A DNA stretch of 39,470 nt, taken from contig CAJLWM010000011.1 in the NCBI GenBank assembly GCA_905210415.1, forward strand, positions 1 to 39,470, in the 5' to 3' direction. The DNA comes from an uncultured Prevotellaceae bacterium (GTDB taxonomy: Bacteria; Bacteroidota; Bacteroidia; Bacteroidales; Muribaculaceae). The number at the start of each line of letters is the position of its first letter. Position 1 is the first letter of the stretch. Below are positions 23,577-31,891 of this stretch, one piece after another. The notes beneath the pieces were generated by a model. That model worked only from the letters and a program-made list of their open reading frames with translations. It was not told the DNA's origin and ran no database searches. Position numbers and translations under genes: made by a program.

Positions 23577-25649
23577 TTATAGGTTAAGGCGGAGGGAGCC
23601 GCCCGCCATTATCCATAGCCCTGGCTGCGGGATGTTGCCGAAGTCGTAGTAAGTGTGATCGGTAACGTTGTTCGCGCTTATCCAGAGTTGATATTTCGGC
23701 TTTGTGAATTGCACTTTCACGTCGAGCACGGCATATGGGCTGTAGTCCACGAGGTTGCCTGTTGGCTTGGCGTTGACATACTCGAGGTAACCGCCCAGGC
23801 GGTCTTGCCAGCGCAGCTGCCATGACATTGACAACGGTCCGTAGATGCGGTGGGTGAGTCGAGCGGTGAATTTGTGTCGGATATAATCGAGTGCATAACT
23901 GCTCTTAAACACCTCTTTGTCGTCCTTTCGTGTCTGATGAATGTAGGTGTAGCCAAGTGCGAGGTTTTGCAGGAGGCTCTTCTCTCCGAGGATTTTTGTG
24001 AAATTGACGTTTGTGAGCAATTCGGCGCCAAGGTTATCAAGGCGGAAGTTTGCCGAGTTATATTTATCGTCGGCAGAATACATCACCCAGTCAATCATGT
24101 CCACTCCGTGGTGGTAAAATCCGCGCAGAGTGGCATCGAATGCGGCTGATTGATAGCGCGCTGTGAGCATCACGTTTTGTGTCTTCTCGGGCTTCAGACC
24201 GATGTTGCCTTCGGTGGTAGGGCTTTTGTAGTATAGGTCGGTGAATGTTGGCATGCGGAAAGCCATATTCCACGATGCTGTGAGGCACCAGCGCTCTGAT
24301 GGACGATATGCCATGTCTACACCAGGATACCAACGGAAGCGTGAATCGAGAGCGGTATTCATATTTGCCACTACACCCATCGAGAGCGTGAAATCTCGCA
24401 GCACCACGTTGTGTTCGGCGAAATAGCTGATGTTTGTGCGATTGTCGCGGCGAGTGTAGAAGATGTCTTTGCCAGACACTTTCACTTGCTCGCTTTCTTC
24501 GAGCGGACGGCCGAGGTTGGTAGAGAGAATGCCTTCGTTGCGCACCTCGGCTCCCATAGAAGTGACACCTCCGCTCCAGCGTATGTGGCTATTTAGACGA
24601 CCTCCAAACACGTCGTTGCGGTGGAAGTTCTCGCCAGTGCTGCTGCCGTGTATCAGCTCGAAGTGGTCGGTAGAGCGAGTCCAGTAGATGGTGGGCTCAA
24701 ATTTCAATCGACCCTTGGTGGAAGCTTTCACAGCCACGAAGTAGCGCGAATTTTGCTCGTGCTGGTTGGGATAAGCTGCCGAATAGAAGGTGTTGGCGCC
24801 ATACGATTGGTTGGAGTAGCCCATTTGCCAATTCACATCAACTTCTTCGCCAGAATACGAGCCTTGATAGAATCCGTTGCCGCGCGAGAAAGCGCTGTTG
24901 TGAGTGGCACCGTCGCTTTGTCGATACTCGATAGATAATTGGTTTCTTACTGATTGGCCGGCGATAGATGTTTGCACGCCAGTGCCGAAACTGCCATACT
25001 GTCCGCCTTGAGCATTGATAGTGACGTGGCTTTGATAGTCGGGGCGAGTGACGATGTTCACCGCGCCGCAAAAACTGCTGCCGCCCACGCTACGCGAGGC
25101 CGCGCCCTCAAGCACCTCAATGCGAATAATGTCGTTGATAGAAACAGGGAAATCGGCAGAAAGGTGACCCGTCTGCGGGCTGCCGATGTTCACGCCATTG
25201 AGCAGGATAGTCACTTGGTCGAATGTTCCGCCGTCGATGCTGATATCGGTCTGAACGCCGAACGCACCTCTTTGCCTCACATCCACGCCAAGGGCGAGTT
25301 TTAGCAAATCGTTAACACTTTGCGCAGCAGAATGCGCAATCTCCTCTCTGCCAATGGTGGTCACGATGCGTGCCGCCTCATTGGCGTTCATTGGAGCGAG
25401 ACTACCAGTCACCTCCAATTCGTCAAGTTCTTGGCAAATGCTGTCGCTGGCGATGTATCTGCTTTCGGCTGTCACGTCGGTGGCAATGGCCGCTTGAGCC
25501 AAGTTAGCCGATGCGAGAGTAGCCACAGATAGCACACCAATTCTCACCTCGCGGCTCACGCTGCGGAATGCAGAGTATGCCTTGCGGTCGAAATGGCGCC
25601 ATGTGCAAGCCTTCGAACATTGAGCGATGTTTTGTTTAGTTTTTTTCAT
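23577..25649 (-). CDS. TonB-dependent outer-membrane receptor (BtuB/siderophore type)
   Basis: A 690-aa TonB-dependent receptor. An extended N-terminal leader of about 53 residues contains RKAYSAFRSVSREVRIGVLSVATL, a style typical of Bacteroidetes receptors of this class. A TonB-box-like DELEVTG follows. The plug domain has IGREEIAHSAAQSVNDLLKLALGVDVRQRG, ISIDGGTFDQVTILLNGV and IEVLEGAASRSVGGSSFCGAVNIVT. A 22-strand barrel ends in an aromatic-poor SLRLNL. There is no carboxypeptidase-like SusC domain and no SusD partner, so an iron, haem or cobalamin ligand is more likely than a glycan. No cobalamin riboswitch box was seen in the leader. It has its own promoter and stands alone. Confidence 0.9.
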   Translation of the reverse strand: MKKTKQNIAQCSKACTWRHFDRKAYSAFRSVSREVRIGVLSVATLASANLAQAAIATDVTAESRYIASDSICQELDELEVTGSLAPMNANEAARIVTTIGREEIAHSAAQSVNDLLKLALGVDVRQRGAFGVQTDISIDGGTFDQVTILLNGVNIGSPQTGHLSADFPVSINDIIRIEVLEGAASRSVGGSSFCGAVNIVTRPDYQSHVTINAQGGQYGSFGTGVQTSIAGQSVRNQLSIEYRQSDGATHNSAFSRGNGFYQGSYSGEEVDVNWQMGYSNQSYGANTFYSAAYPNQHEQNSRYFVAVKASTKGRLKFEPTIYWTRSTDHFELIHGSSTGENFHRNDVFGGRLNSHIRWSGGVTSMGAEVRNEGILSTNLGRPLEESEQVKVSGKDIFYTRRDNRTNISYFAEHNVVLRDFTLSMGVVANMNTALDSRFRWYPGVDMAYRPSERWCLTASWNMAFRMPTFTDLYYKSPTTEGNIGLKPEKTQNVMLTARYQSAAFDATLRGFYHHGVDMIDWVMYSADDKYNSANFRLDNLGAELLTNVNFTKILGEKSLLQNLALGYTYIHQTRKDDKEVFKSSYALDYIRHKFTARLTHRIYGPLSMSWQLRWQDRLGGYLEYVNAKPTGNLVDYSPYAVLDVKVQFTKPKYQLWISANNVTDHTYYDFGNIPQPGLWIMAGGSLRLNL

Positions 25650-25689
25650 TGTGTTGATTTGTATAAACTGAATCTCTAAGATTCGGCTG

Positions 25690-25721
25690 CAAAATTAGGC
25701 AAAACTATTGGGTGTGGCAAA
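25690..25721 (-). promoter_or_regulatory. Promoter of the TonB receptor
   Basis: On the minus strand TTTG (25718-25721), exactly 20 bp, then TAATTTTG (25690-25697) and CA. A GAATCT-CTA-AGATTC inverted repeat (25670-25684) lies near the expected transcription start. Confidence 0.7.
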
Positions 25722-25732
25722 TCTGCGCTGCC

Positions 25733-25780
25733 CAAAAAGAGCATCTGCCGCTTTCTCGCGAGGGGGAAAGCGGCAGATGC
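25733..25780 (-). terminator. Intrinsic terminator of desulfoferrodoxin
   Basis: GCATCTGCCGCTTTC (25741-25755) pairs perfectly with GAAAGCGGCAGATGC (25766-25780). On the minus strand the stem is followed by TCTTTTT. Confidence 0.88.
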
Positions 25781-25848
25781 GCATGGAAAAGGATAGCGTT
25801 GTGCTTAGTGTGGAGATTTGATACAGCGTAGTTTAACTCAAATTTGGC

Positions 25849-26223
25849 CTATACATCGGTATTCCATAGCCCGTGTAGGTTGCAATAGTCATACACCATC
25901 ACTGGTTTGTCGGTCTGGATGCAGAATTTTGCGTTTGGGTTTTCTTTAGTCTTGATATGTATTCCACCGTTTTCGGTTTCAACGTAGATAAAATCGATGT
26001 GGTGCTCTTCGGTCATCGGGTGAGGCGTGCTGCCCACAGTGACCTTCATCATATATTCACATTCGCGTTGCACCACAGGCACATGCTTCTCTGTGCTTGC
26101 ATCCACAGTGTTTGGGTGTAGTTCTACCATCTTTTCGCCGCAGCACACCAGGGGCACACCGCTATCCACCATTTTCATCACCACGTTGCCGCAATGATTG
26201 CATTTATAGAATTTTGTTGCCAT
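25849..26223 (-). CDS. dfx: Desulfoferrodoxin (2Fe superoxide reductase)
   Basis: A 124-aa cytoplasmic superoxide reductase that turns superoxide into hydrogen peroxide without making oxygen, a common defence in anaerobes. The N-terminal desulforedoxin-like centre I has Cys8, Cys11, Cys27 and Cys28 (YKCNHCG ... LVCCGEK). Centre II ligands are visible as EKHVP (His47, with the conserved Glu-Lys before it), His68, His74, and Cys114/His117 in YCNLHG. Full length for the two-iron class. The start at 26221-26223 gives the normal MATKFYKC N-terminus; a longer frame to 26280 would run through the inverted repeat at 26231-26268. It sits beside a hemerythrin-type regulator on the same strand. Confidence 0.95.
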   Translation of the reverse strand: MATKFYKCNHCGNVVMKMVDSGVPLVCCGEKMVELHPNTVDASTEKHVPVVQRECEYMMKVTVGSTPHPMTEEHHIDFIYVETENGGIHIKTKENPNAKFCIQTDKPVMVYDYCNLHGLWNTDV

Positions 26224-26230
26224 AGTTTTT

Positions 26231-26268
26231 GATTGTTTTATAGGGTTATTTATATTGATAAAACAATC
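26231..26268 (-). promoter_or_regulatory. 11-bp inverted repeat upstream of dfx, candidate operator
   Basis: GATTGTTTTAT (26231-26241) and ATAAAACAATC (26258-26268) are perfect inverted copies 16 bp apart, ending 8 bp before the dfx ATG. No standard TAnnTTTG promoter is seen nearby, so this may be an operator or a leader hairpin. Confidence 0.6.
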
Positions 26269-26345
26269 GTGTGGGCGCATTGGTTCATGCGTCTACTGTT
26301 ATAAAATGTTATAGGAAAAAAGATTTTTTCTGCGAGCCCCGGTGG

Positions 26346-27302
26346 TTAGATTTTCACGTTGGATATGTCAACCAATCCGCTTGCTATGGCATAGATGGTC
26401 AAGCCCGCCTCGCTGTGTATCTGCAGTTTGCGTGCTATGTTGCGTCGGTGAGTAATCACCGTGTTGGTGGAGATAAATAGGTGGGCGGCAATCTCTTTGT
26501 TCGACATGCCTTGCACCAGCGCCACCACCACTTCGCGTTCGCGTTCCGAAAGCGCATCGTTGGCATCGACGTTTTTTGTCACCATTTGCGAGATGTTTTT
26601 TGTGACTTCGCTTTGGTTTAAACGGTTTTCCAGACGTTTGATGGCAGGGATAAAGATGATGCCTTCTACTTGCGCATGCAGATCCAGCCACTCCTCGTTG
26701 TTGAACACATCGTGCAGGGCGGCAATCATCTTATTGTTGCTGCTTGCATCGGCAGGAAGATATTTGATGATTAATGTCTTTAGTTCTTTGAGCTTGGCAT
26801 CGGCTTGGATGTGACGTTGAGAGAATGTGCTGATGCTGTAGTTTGGGTCGGGAGTGCCGTCGATAAGGCTTTGCACATATGGAAACACCATCTGCTCCTC
26901 ATAGAGCATGTGCCTGCGTATCTCGCGGGCATATTCGTCGTAGATTTTCAGTATGAGAGCCCCCATGCCTTTATTGCCGTCGATGGCTTCTTCAAGTTCG
27001 CGGCGAATGAAAGGTAATTGAAATCCGAGATAATATACGTGGCTTGCTTTGAGGTAATGCAGCAGCGTAGGCACCGATAGCCCTTCCTCGTTGGCAATGA
27101 TGGTGTTGCCATTGATGGTGAGATTCACTATGGCAAGGAAGGTGTTGGTGTCGACATTGTTGTCTTGGCAGGTTTCTTTAACCGTTTTGTCGCCAAATCC
27201 TAAGTTAATGCCAAAGCTACCAAGCGATTGCAGCAAGTTGTAATTGTCCCTAATTAGGGAAATCATTTTATCGTCGGCCTCATATATCTTCTGGTTCCGC
27301 AT
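26346..27302 (-). CDS. Hemerythrin-domain LuxR-type transcriptional regulator
   Basis: A 318-aa fusion. Residues about 30-75 look like the N-terminal part of Ric/ScdA-type proteins (TVKETCQDNNVD). Residues about 78-220 form a hemerythrin (HHE) four-helix domain with a full set of candidate di-iron ligands: His82/His88, His131 and Glu135 (HMLYEE), His164, and His209 with Glu213 (HAQVE). Residues 252-310 are a LuxR-type HTH (LSEREREVVVALVQGMSNKEIAAHLFISTNTVITHRRNIARKLQ-type). The likely signal is oxygen, nitric oxide or iron redox state sensed at the di-iron site. It is 123 bp upstream of dfx on the same strand and divergent from the porin-imelysin operon, so both are plausible targets. Confidence 0.88.
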   Translation of the reverse strand: MRNQKIYEADDKMISLIRDNYNLLQSLGSFGINLGFGDKTVKETCQDNNVDTNTFLAIVNLTINGNTIIANEEGLSVPTLLHYLKASHVYYLGFQLPFIRRELEEAIDGNKGMGALILKIYDEYAREIRRHMLYEEQMVFPYVQSLIDGTPDPNYSISTFSQRHIQADAKLKELKTLIIKYLPADASSNNKMIAALHDVFNNEEWLDLHAQVEGIIFIPAIKRLENRLNQSEVTKNISQMVTKNVDANDALSEREREVVVALVQGMSNKEIAAHLFISTNTVITHRRNIARKLQIHSEAGLTIYAIASGLVDISNVKI

Positions 27303-27330
27303 ACGTCACTCTACATTATTAAAATCGCGA

Positions 27331-27338
27331 CAAAATTA
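27331..27338 (-). promoter_or_regulatory. Bacteroidetes -7 element of the hemerythrin regulator
   Basis: TAATTTTG on the minus strand with a TTGG about 20 bp upstream (27358-27361). It faces away from the porin promoter. Confidence 0.55.
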
Positions 27339-27474
27339 GCGAAAATTTTTATTTCTGCCAATCACTATTTTTTGGTATTCGTGATGCGAAGTGGTGCGAA
27401 TCAATACCCTAAATAAGGTAATAAACTGCGGAATTTCACAAAAAGTGGGTATTTCGGTGCTTTGGCGATGCCAA

Positions 27475-27482
27475 TAACTTTG
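27475..27482 (+). promoter_or_regulatory. Bacteroidetes -7 element of the porin operon
   Basis: TAACTTTG followed by CA, 28 bp before the ATG at 27511. The -33 box is weak. A CCCTAAATAAGG dyad-like motif is upstream (about 27405-27416). Confidence 0.6.
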
Positions 27483-27510
27483 CACTCGAAAACTTAAAAC
27501 AAATAGATTG

Positions 27511-28818
27511 ATGAATAAAACTTTGAAAATCTTGATGCTTGCGTCGGCAGTAGCGCTTGGTGGCGAGACTATCAGTGCGGCTTCGGCCGAGGCGGTGGCT
27601 CCCGACAGTGCAGTGTCGGCAACAAAAGCCCGCAGATTCACTATTGGTGGCTATGGCGAAGCCACTTACACTCGAATGTTCTATAGCAACAACTACAAGC
27701 GATATACCAATGCGTCGCTCTATCGTGATGCTCCCAGCGTGGGCCAGTTCGACCTTCCGCACGTCACACTCAACCTTGGTTATGACTTCGGTCACGGCTG
27801 GAAAATGGGCATGGAAATAGAGTTTGAACATGGCGGCACAGAGAGCGCAATAGAGATTAAAGAAGAGGAAACCGGTGAATATGAAACCGAGGTAGAACGC
27901 GGTGGAGAGGTGTTCCTGGAACAATTCTGGCTTCAGAAAACGTTCAGCAAAGCCTTCAATGTGCGTGCCGGACATATCATAGTGCCTGTGGGACAATTAA
28001 ACTATGGCCACATGCCAAACGAGTTTTTCACTGTGTTCCGTCCAGAGGGTGAAAACACCATTTTGCCTTGCACATGGCACGAGACCGGCATCAGCGTGTG
28101 GGGACGCACCAAGCATTGGCGCTATGAGGCATTGCTTATTCCGGGGCTTGAAGCCGACAAATTCGGTGCAAAAAACTGGATTCACGACGGTAGCGCAAGT
28201 CCATACGAATTCAAGCCTGGCACATCGGTGGCAGGAGCCATTCGCATCGACAACTATTCTGTGCCTGGCCTTCGCATGAGTGTGAGTGGCTACTACGGCA
28301 ACTCGGCATGCAATTCGCTCAAACCAGAGAAATACAGCACAATCAAGGGAACAGTGATGATTGGTTCGTTTGACTTTGTCTACAATGCTCACAACACCAT
28401 AGTAAGAGGAGTGTTTGACTACGGTCACCTCACCGACTCGAAGGAAATCACAGCAGCCAACAAGACTCTTGGCAACAACTCTGTTTCACCACAAACCTCA
28501 GTGGCAAGCAATGCCATAGCAGTGGGTCTTGAGGCCGGATATAATGTGCTGTCGCTCATGCCTCAGCTTGCAGGTAATCGCCAGAAGATGTTTGTTTTCG
28601 GTCGCTACGACTATTACGACTCAATGTATCGCACAGTGAAGGGTGTGGTAGACAATCCATGCTGGGGACGCCAAAAAGTGACTGCCGGTGTCAACTATAG
28701 CCCAATTGCACCTATCACCATCAAGGCTGAGTGGAGCAAACGCTTGTTTAAGAGCCAATACAACAACGAGCCACAGATAAGCTTGGGCGTAACATATATG
28801 GGACTATTTGATATGTAA
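27511..28818 (+). CDS. Outer-membrane porin-like beta-barrel
   Basis: A 435-aa protein with a signal peptide (ILMLASAVALGGETISAASA) and a barrel of the phosphate-selective-porin-like type: FTIGGYGEATYTRMFYS at the first strand, GQFDLPHVTLNLGYDFGHGWKMGMEIEFEHGG, FNVRAGHIIVPVGQLNYGHMPNEFF-type segments and a final strand ending in aromatic YMGLFDM. An acidic loop (EIKEEETGEYETEVERGGE) lies near residue 115. It is the first gene of a series with imelysin, a diheme oxidoreductase and CcsBA, so it may pass iron or a redox substrate. The ATG at 27511 is preferred over the adjacent TTG. Confidence 0.85.
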   Translation: MNKTLKILMLASAVALGGETISAASAEAVAPDSAVSATKARRFTIGGYGEATYTRMFYSNNYKRYTNASLYRDAPSVGQFDLPHVTLNLGYDFGHGWKMGMEIEFEHGGTESAIEIKEEETGEYETEVERGGEVFLEQFWLQKTFSKAFNVRAGHIIVPVGQLNYGHMPNEFFTVFRPEGENTILPCTWHETGISVWGRTKHWRYEALLIPGLEADKFGAKNWIHDGSASPYEFKPGTSVAGAIRIDNYSVPGLRMSVSGYYGNSACNSLKPEKYSTIKGTVMIGSFDFVYNAHNTIVRGVFDYGHLTDSKEITAANKTLGNNSVSPQTSVASNAIAVGLEAGYNVLSLMPQLAGNRQKMFVFGRYDYYDSMYRTVKGVVDNPCWGRQKVTAGVNYSPIAPITIKAEWSKRLFKSQYNNEPQISLGVTYMGLFDM

Positions 28819-28856
28819 AATTAAGTAAAAATCATAATAAAAAAGACTACGAAAAA

Positions 28857-30029
28857 ATGAAGAAGAAATTTATTAGTTATGCCTTGATGGCTATTGCGGT
28901 CATCACTGTGAGTACTGGCTTGGTGTCGTGTAGCGACAATGGCGGAGATGAACCAGAAGACCCTACAAAAACCAAAGAATTTTTGGCTAACCAAGCTATC
29001 CTCAACGATTATGTTAATAAAGTGGTGATTCCAACCTATAAATCACTTGCCGACGCTTCGATTCTTCTCGCTGAAGATTGCGCTGACCTGTCTACGCAAG
29101 AAAAGGTTGACAAGGCTTGCAGCGACTGGCTTGCCGCTCGCCGTTATTGGGAATTGTCGGAAGCATTCCTCTTTGGTGCAGCAAGCGACTATAATATCGA
29201 CCCACACATCGACTCTTGGCCTCTTGACCTCGGACAACTTGACGAGGTGCTTAAGGCTGGCAACATCGAAGATCGTATCGAAGCCGGCACTGCTGGTTAT
29301 GGCCTTCTTGGTTTCCACGCTGTGGAATATGTTATCTTTAAGGAAGGTTCTACAGGCGATAAGAGCAATCGCAATCGCGACTATAGCACAATCACCGCTG
29401 CTCAAGCCAACTTTGCAGCAGCAGTAGCAGAGGATATGCGCAACCAATGCGTGCGCCTTGAGGCTGCTTGGGCTGGTCTTGACAATGTCTCTGCTGCCAA
29501 GAAGAAGATTCTTGCCGATGCAGAGTTGGATCCAACACTCGACTACGGCGAACGCTTGATTGCAGCTGGCATCACTGGCAACACTAAGTACAAGACACAA
29601 ATCTCGGCATTCGAGGAAATCATCGTTGGTGCAAGCGACATTGCTAACGAAGTGGGCAACACTAAGATTTCCGATCCAATGGCTTCTCACCAATGGAGCG
29701 ACGTTGAATCGCCTCACTCATGGAATTCGGTGGAAGACTTTACCGACAACATTCGCAGCGTGCGCAATGCTTACTATGGCTCACTCGACGGCACTATCTC
29801 GGCAAATTCGCTCTCTGCTTATATGGCTAAGGTGAATAGCACTGCCGACAAGAAGGTGAAAGACTGCATTGAAAATGCAATCAGCAAGATTGGTGCTATG
29901 CCTACCCCATTCCGCAATTATATCAGTGAGACTTCGGGGGCTAACTATCAAGCTATCATGGCCGCAGTGGCGGCTTGCAACAATTTGGTGGATGCACTCG
30001 ATGAAGCACAAGAATTGATAAAGAAGTAA
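28857..30029 (+). CDS. Imelysin family lipoprotein
   Basis: A 390-aa lipoprotein (lipobox near LVSC) of the imelysin/ICMP (peptidase M75-like) family. The hallmark GxHAxE motif is GFHAVE at residues 152-157. The helical bundle repeats are clear, with SWPLDLGQLDEVL and DPMASHQWSDVESPHSWNSVEDF. In the family this fold is tied to iron handling (EfeO, IrpA, ICMP) and proteolysis is doubtful. It follows the porin by 38 bp and precedes the diheme protein by about 20 bp, so it is inside one operon. Likely role: periplasmic or surface iron-binding partner. Confidence 0.92.
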   Translation: MKKKFISYALMAIAVITVSTGLVSCSDNGGDEPEDPTKTKEFLANQAILNDYVNKVVIPTYKSLADASILLAEDCADLSTQEKVDKACSDWLAARRYWELSEAFLFGAASDYNIDPHIDSWPLDLGQLDEVLKAGNIEDRIEAGTAGYGLLGFHAVEYVIFKEGSTGDKSNRNRDYSTITAAQANFAAAVAEDMRNQCVRLEAAWAGLDNVSAAKKKILADAELDPTLDYGERLIAAGITGNTKYKTQISAFEEIIVGASDIANEVGNTKISDPMASHQWSDVESPHSWNSVEDFTDNIRSVRNAYYGSLDGTISANSLSAYMAKVNSTADKKVKDCIENAISKIGAMPTPFRNYISETSGANYQAIMAAVAACNNLVDALDEAQELIKK

Positions 30030-30051
30030 CTTGTATAATATAAAAAATGTT

Positions 30052-31731
30052 ATGAAGGAATTTTCGAAATGCCTGTCATACACTGCTATGTTGGTTGCAG
30101 CTATTGCTGCAGCCAGCTGTAGTGATGATAAGCCAGATCCAAACCCAAATCCTGGCACAAAAGATGATGTTGCCGAACAGTATTATGCCGGTGGTAAACT
30201 CGGCACATCGTTTGTAAGCACATCAAAGGCTTATGAGCAACCTGCTCCAGCAATTGACGAGAGTGATATGTTCTTGACGTTCAACCGCGGTGAGAAGATG
30301 TTTGAAAAGCCATTCACAAGCAATGTTAATGGTGGTGAACGTGAGGGCCTTGGCCCGTTGTATGTGCGCACATCGTGCATCCATTGCCACCCTGGTTATG
30401 GCCATGGCAAGAGCCAAGAGGCTGGTTCGTTTAAGACCAACGAGGTGGGCAACGGCTATCTGCTTGTGGTGTATAATCCTGAAAACAATGCTTATGTGAC
30501 ATGGCTTGCCGGTATGCCTCAGACTCATGCAGTGGCTCCATTTAAGGATCCAATCGACGAGACTAAAATCAAGCTTGCTTGGAAGGAATATAAGGATGAG
30601 TGGAACAATACTTTCCCTGATGGTGAAACATATTCGCTTCGCTATCCTGAGGTGACCATTCCACAAGATGCTGTGTATGTGCTTCGCCAAGGCTATAGCG
30701 ATGCCACCACAAGCAACTATGAGGTGCGCCTGGAAAGCACCATCGGCATCTATGGCACGGGCTTGCTCGACGCCATCAGCGAAGATGATATTTTGGCTCA
30801 ATATGCCAAGGAATATAAGGATGGCTATATGAAGAATGGCTTGAACCCAGCGATGTATGGCGAGGGCCAATACAAGAGTTATTATTCCAACAAGGTGCAG
30901 GGCGATGGCACTGGTTATGTACGCCGATTCACTTACGCCCTCAGTCGTGGCCCGCTGCTCGACGCTGCAGGTGCTAATGCTATATGGAATATCACCAATG
31001 TCACTCGTAGCGACCGCCGCTATCACTATCTCGACCTTAATGGTAAGATTTATGCTACTTATGCAAGTAAGGACCCTGAGGTGCAAGCCGGTTTCGCAAA
31101 GTATATTGCTAAGCAACCTGGTGTGGAGAAACACCCTGAATGGACTACTGGCAATGTTGAGCAGAACATCTACAACTACTTGACAAGCAAATCACTCGAA
31201 TCGGAAATGAGCGACGACGATTATATCGCATTTATGGTTTGGCACCGTGGCTTGGCCGTGCCAGCAGCACGCAACATCGATAATGCTACCATTCAGCGTG
31301 GCAAGAAGAAGTTTGAGGAAATCGGTTGCGCATATTGCCACCGTCCAACTTGGACTACCGGTGAGGACAAGGTGGTTGACCCTAACAACTTCAAGCGTAG
31401 CGATGGTGTGACGCTCACAAGCCTTATGCCTCGCTATCCAAAACAGAAGATTTGGCCTTATACCGATATGATTCAGCACAAATTGCACATGCAGAACGAC
31501 ATTCGCACCGGTTGGTGCCGCACCACTCCGTTGTGGGGCCGTGGATTGCATCAGATTTGCACCGGTTCGCAATATGCCGACCGCTTGCACGACTGCCGTG
31601 CCCGCAATGTGATTGAGGCTATTATGTGGCATGGCAATTCTATGAGCGACGCACGCCACTCTGTGGAGAAGTTCCGCAACCTTAGCAAAGCCGACCGCGA
31701 TGCTATCGTAGAATTTATTGATGCAATCTAA
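30052..31731 (+). CDS. Di-heme oxidoreductase (DUF1111/DHOR) lipoprotein
   Basis: A 559-aa envelope lipoprotein (lipobox AASC) with two c-type haem sites: CIHCH at Cys109-His113 and CAYCH at Cys426-His430. The C-terminal RTTPLWGRG, ICTGSQYADRLHDCRARNVIEAIMWHG and final LSKADRDAIVEFIDAI stretches are those of the di-heme oxidoreductase (thiol-oxidoreductase-like, DUF1111) family, related to MauG/CcpA peroxidases. Such proteins are often encoded beside imelysin. The ATG at 30052 is chosen over a TTG at 30031. Next is a cytochrome c maturation gene that would be needed to attach its haems. Substrate unknown. Confidence 0.9.
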   Translation: MKEFSKCLSYTAMLVAAIAAASCSDDKPDPNPNPGTKDDVAEQYYAGGKLGTSFVSTSKAYEQPAPAIDESDMFLTFNRGEKMFEKPFTSNVNGGEREGLGPLYVRTSCIHCHPGYGHGKSQEAGSFKTNEVGNGYLLVVYNPENNAYVTWLAGMPQTHAVAPFKDPIDETKIKLAWKEYKDEWNNTFPDGETYSLRYPEVTIPQDAVYVLRQGYSDATTSNYEVRLESTIGIYGTGLLDAISEDDILAQYAKEYKDGYMKNGLNPAMYGEGQYKSYYSNKVQGDGTGYVRRFTYALSRGPLLDAAGANAIWNITNVTRSDRRYHYLDLNGKIYATYASKDPEVQAGFAKYIAKQPGVEKHPEWTTGNVEQNIYNYLTSKSLESEMSDDDYIAFMVWHRGLAVPAARNIDNATIQRGKKKFEEIGCAYCHRPTWTTGEDKVVDPNNFKRSDGVTLTSLMPRYPKQKIWPYTDMIQHKLHMQNDIRTGWCRTTPLWGRGLHQICTGSQYADRLHDCRARNVIEAIMWHGNSMSDARHSVEKFRNLSKADRDAIVEFIDAI

Positions 31732-31814
31732 AACCCATATCGGTTATCCTTTTGTTTATATATGCGGCATGATATGCCGAGTTGGGTTCTATAGTTAGAG
31801 TTTCTATCTTTATC

Positions 31815-31861
31815 GAGGGTATGTCCAGAGAATTCTCAGAAGAGAATTGGGGCATATCCTC
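31815..31861 (+). other. Compound hairpin in the gap before ccsBA
   Basis: GAGGGTATGTCC (31815-31826) pairs with GGGCATATCCTC (31850-31861), with two G-T pairs. Inside it AATTCTC (31831-31837) pairs with GAGAATT (31842-31848). No T-run follows. Upstream is a small CGGCAT-GAT-ATGCCG hairpin. No promoter is evident in the 160-bp gap. Confidence 0.6.
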
Positions 31862-31891
31862 TTCGTAGTGAAAAATCAAGAAAGAATATAA

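Noticed and set aside
25650..25740. Cobalamin riboswitch upstream of the TonB receptor
   Set aside because: The leader is only about 40 bases after the promoter, far too short, and no B12 box was found.
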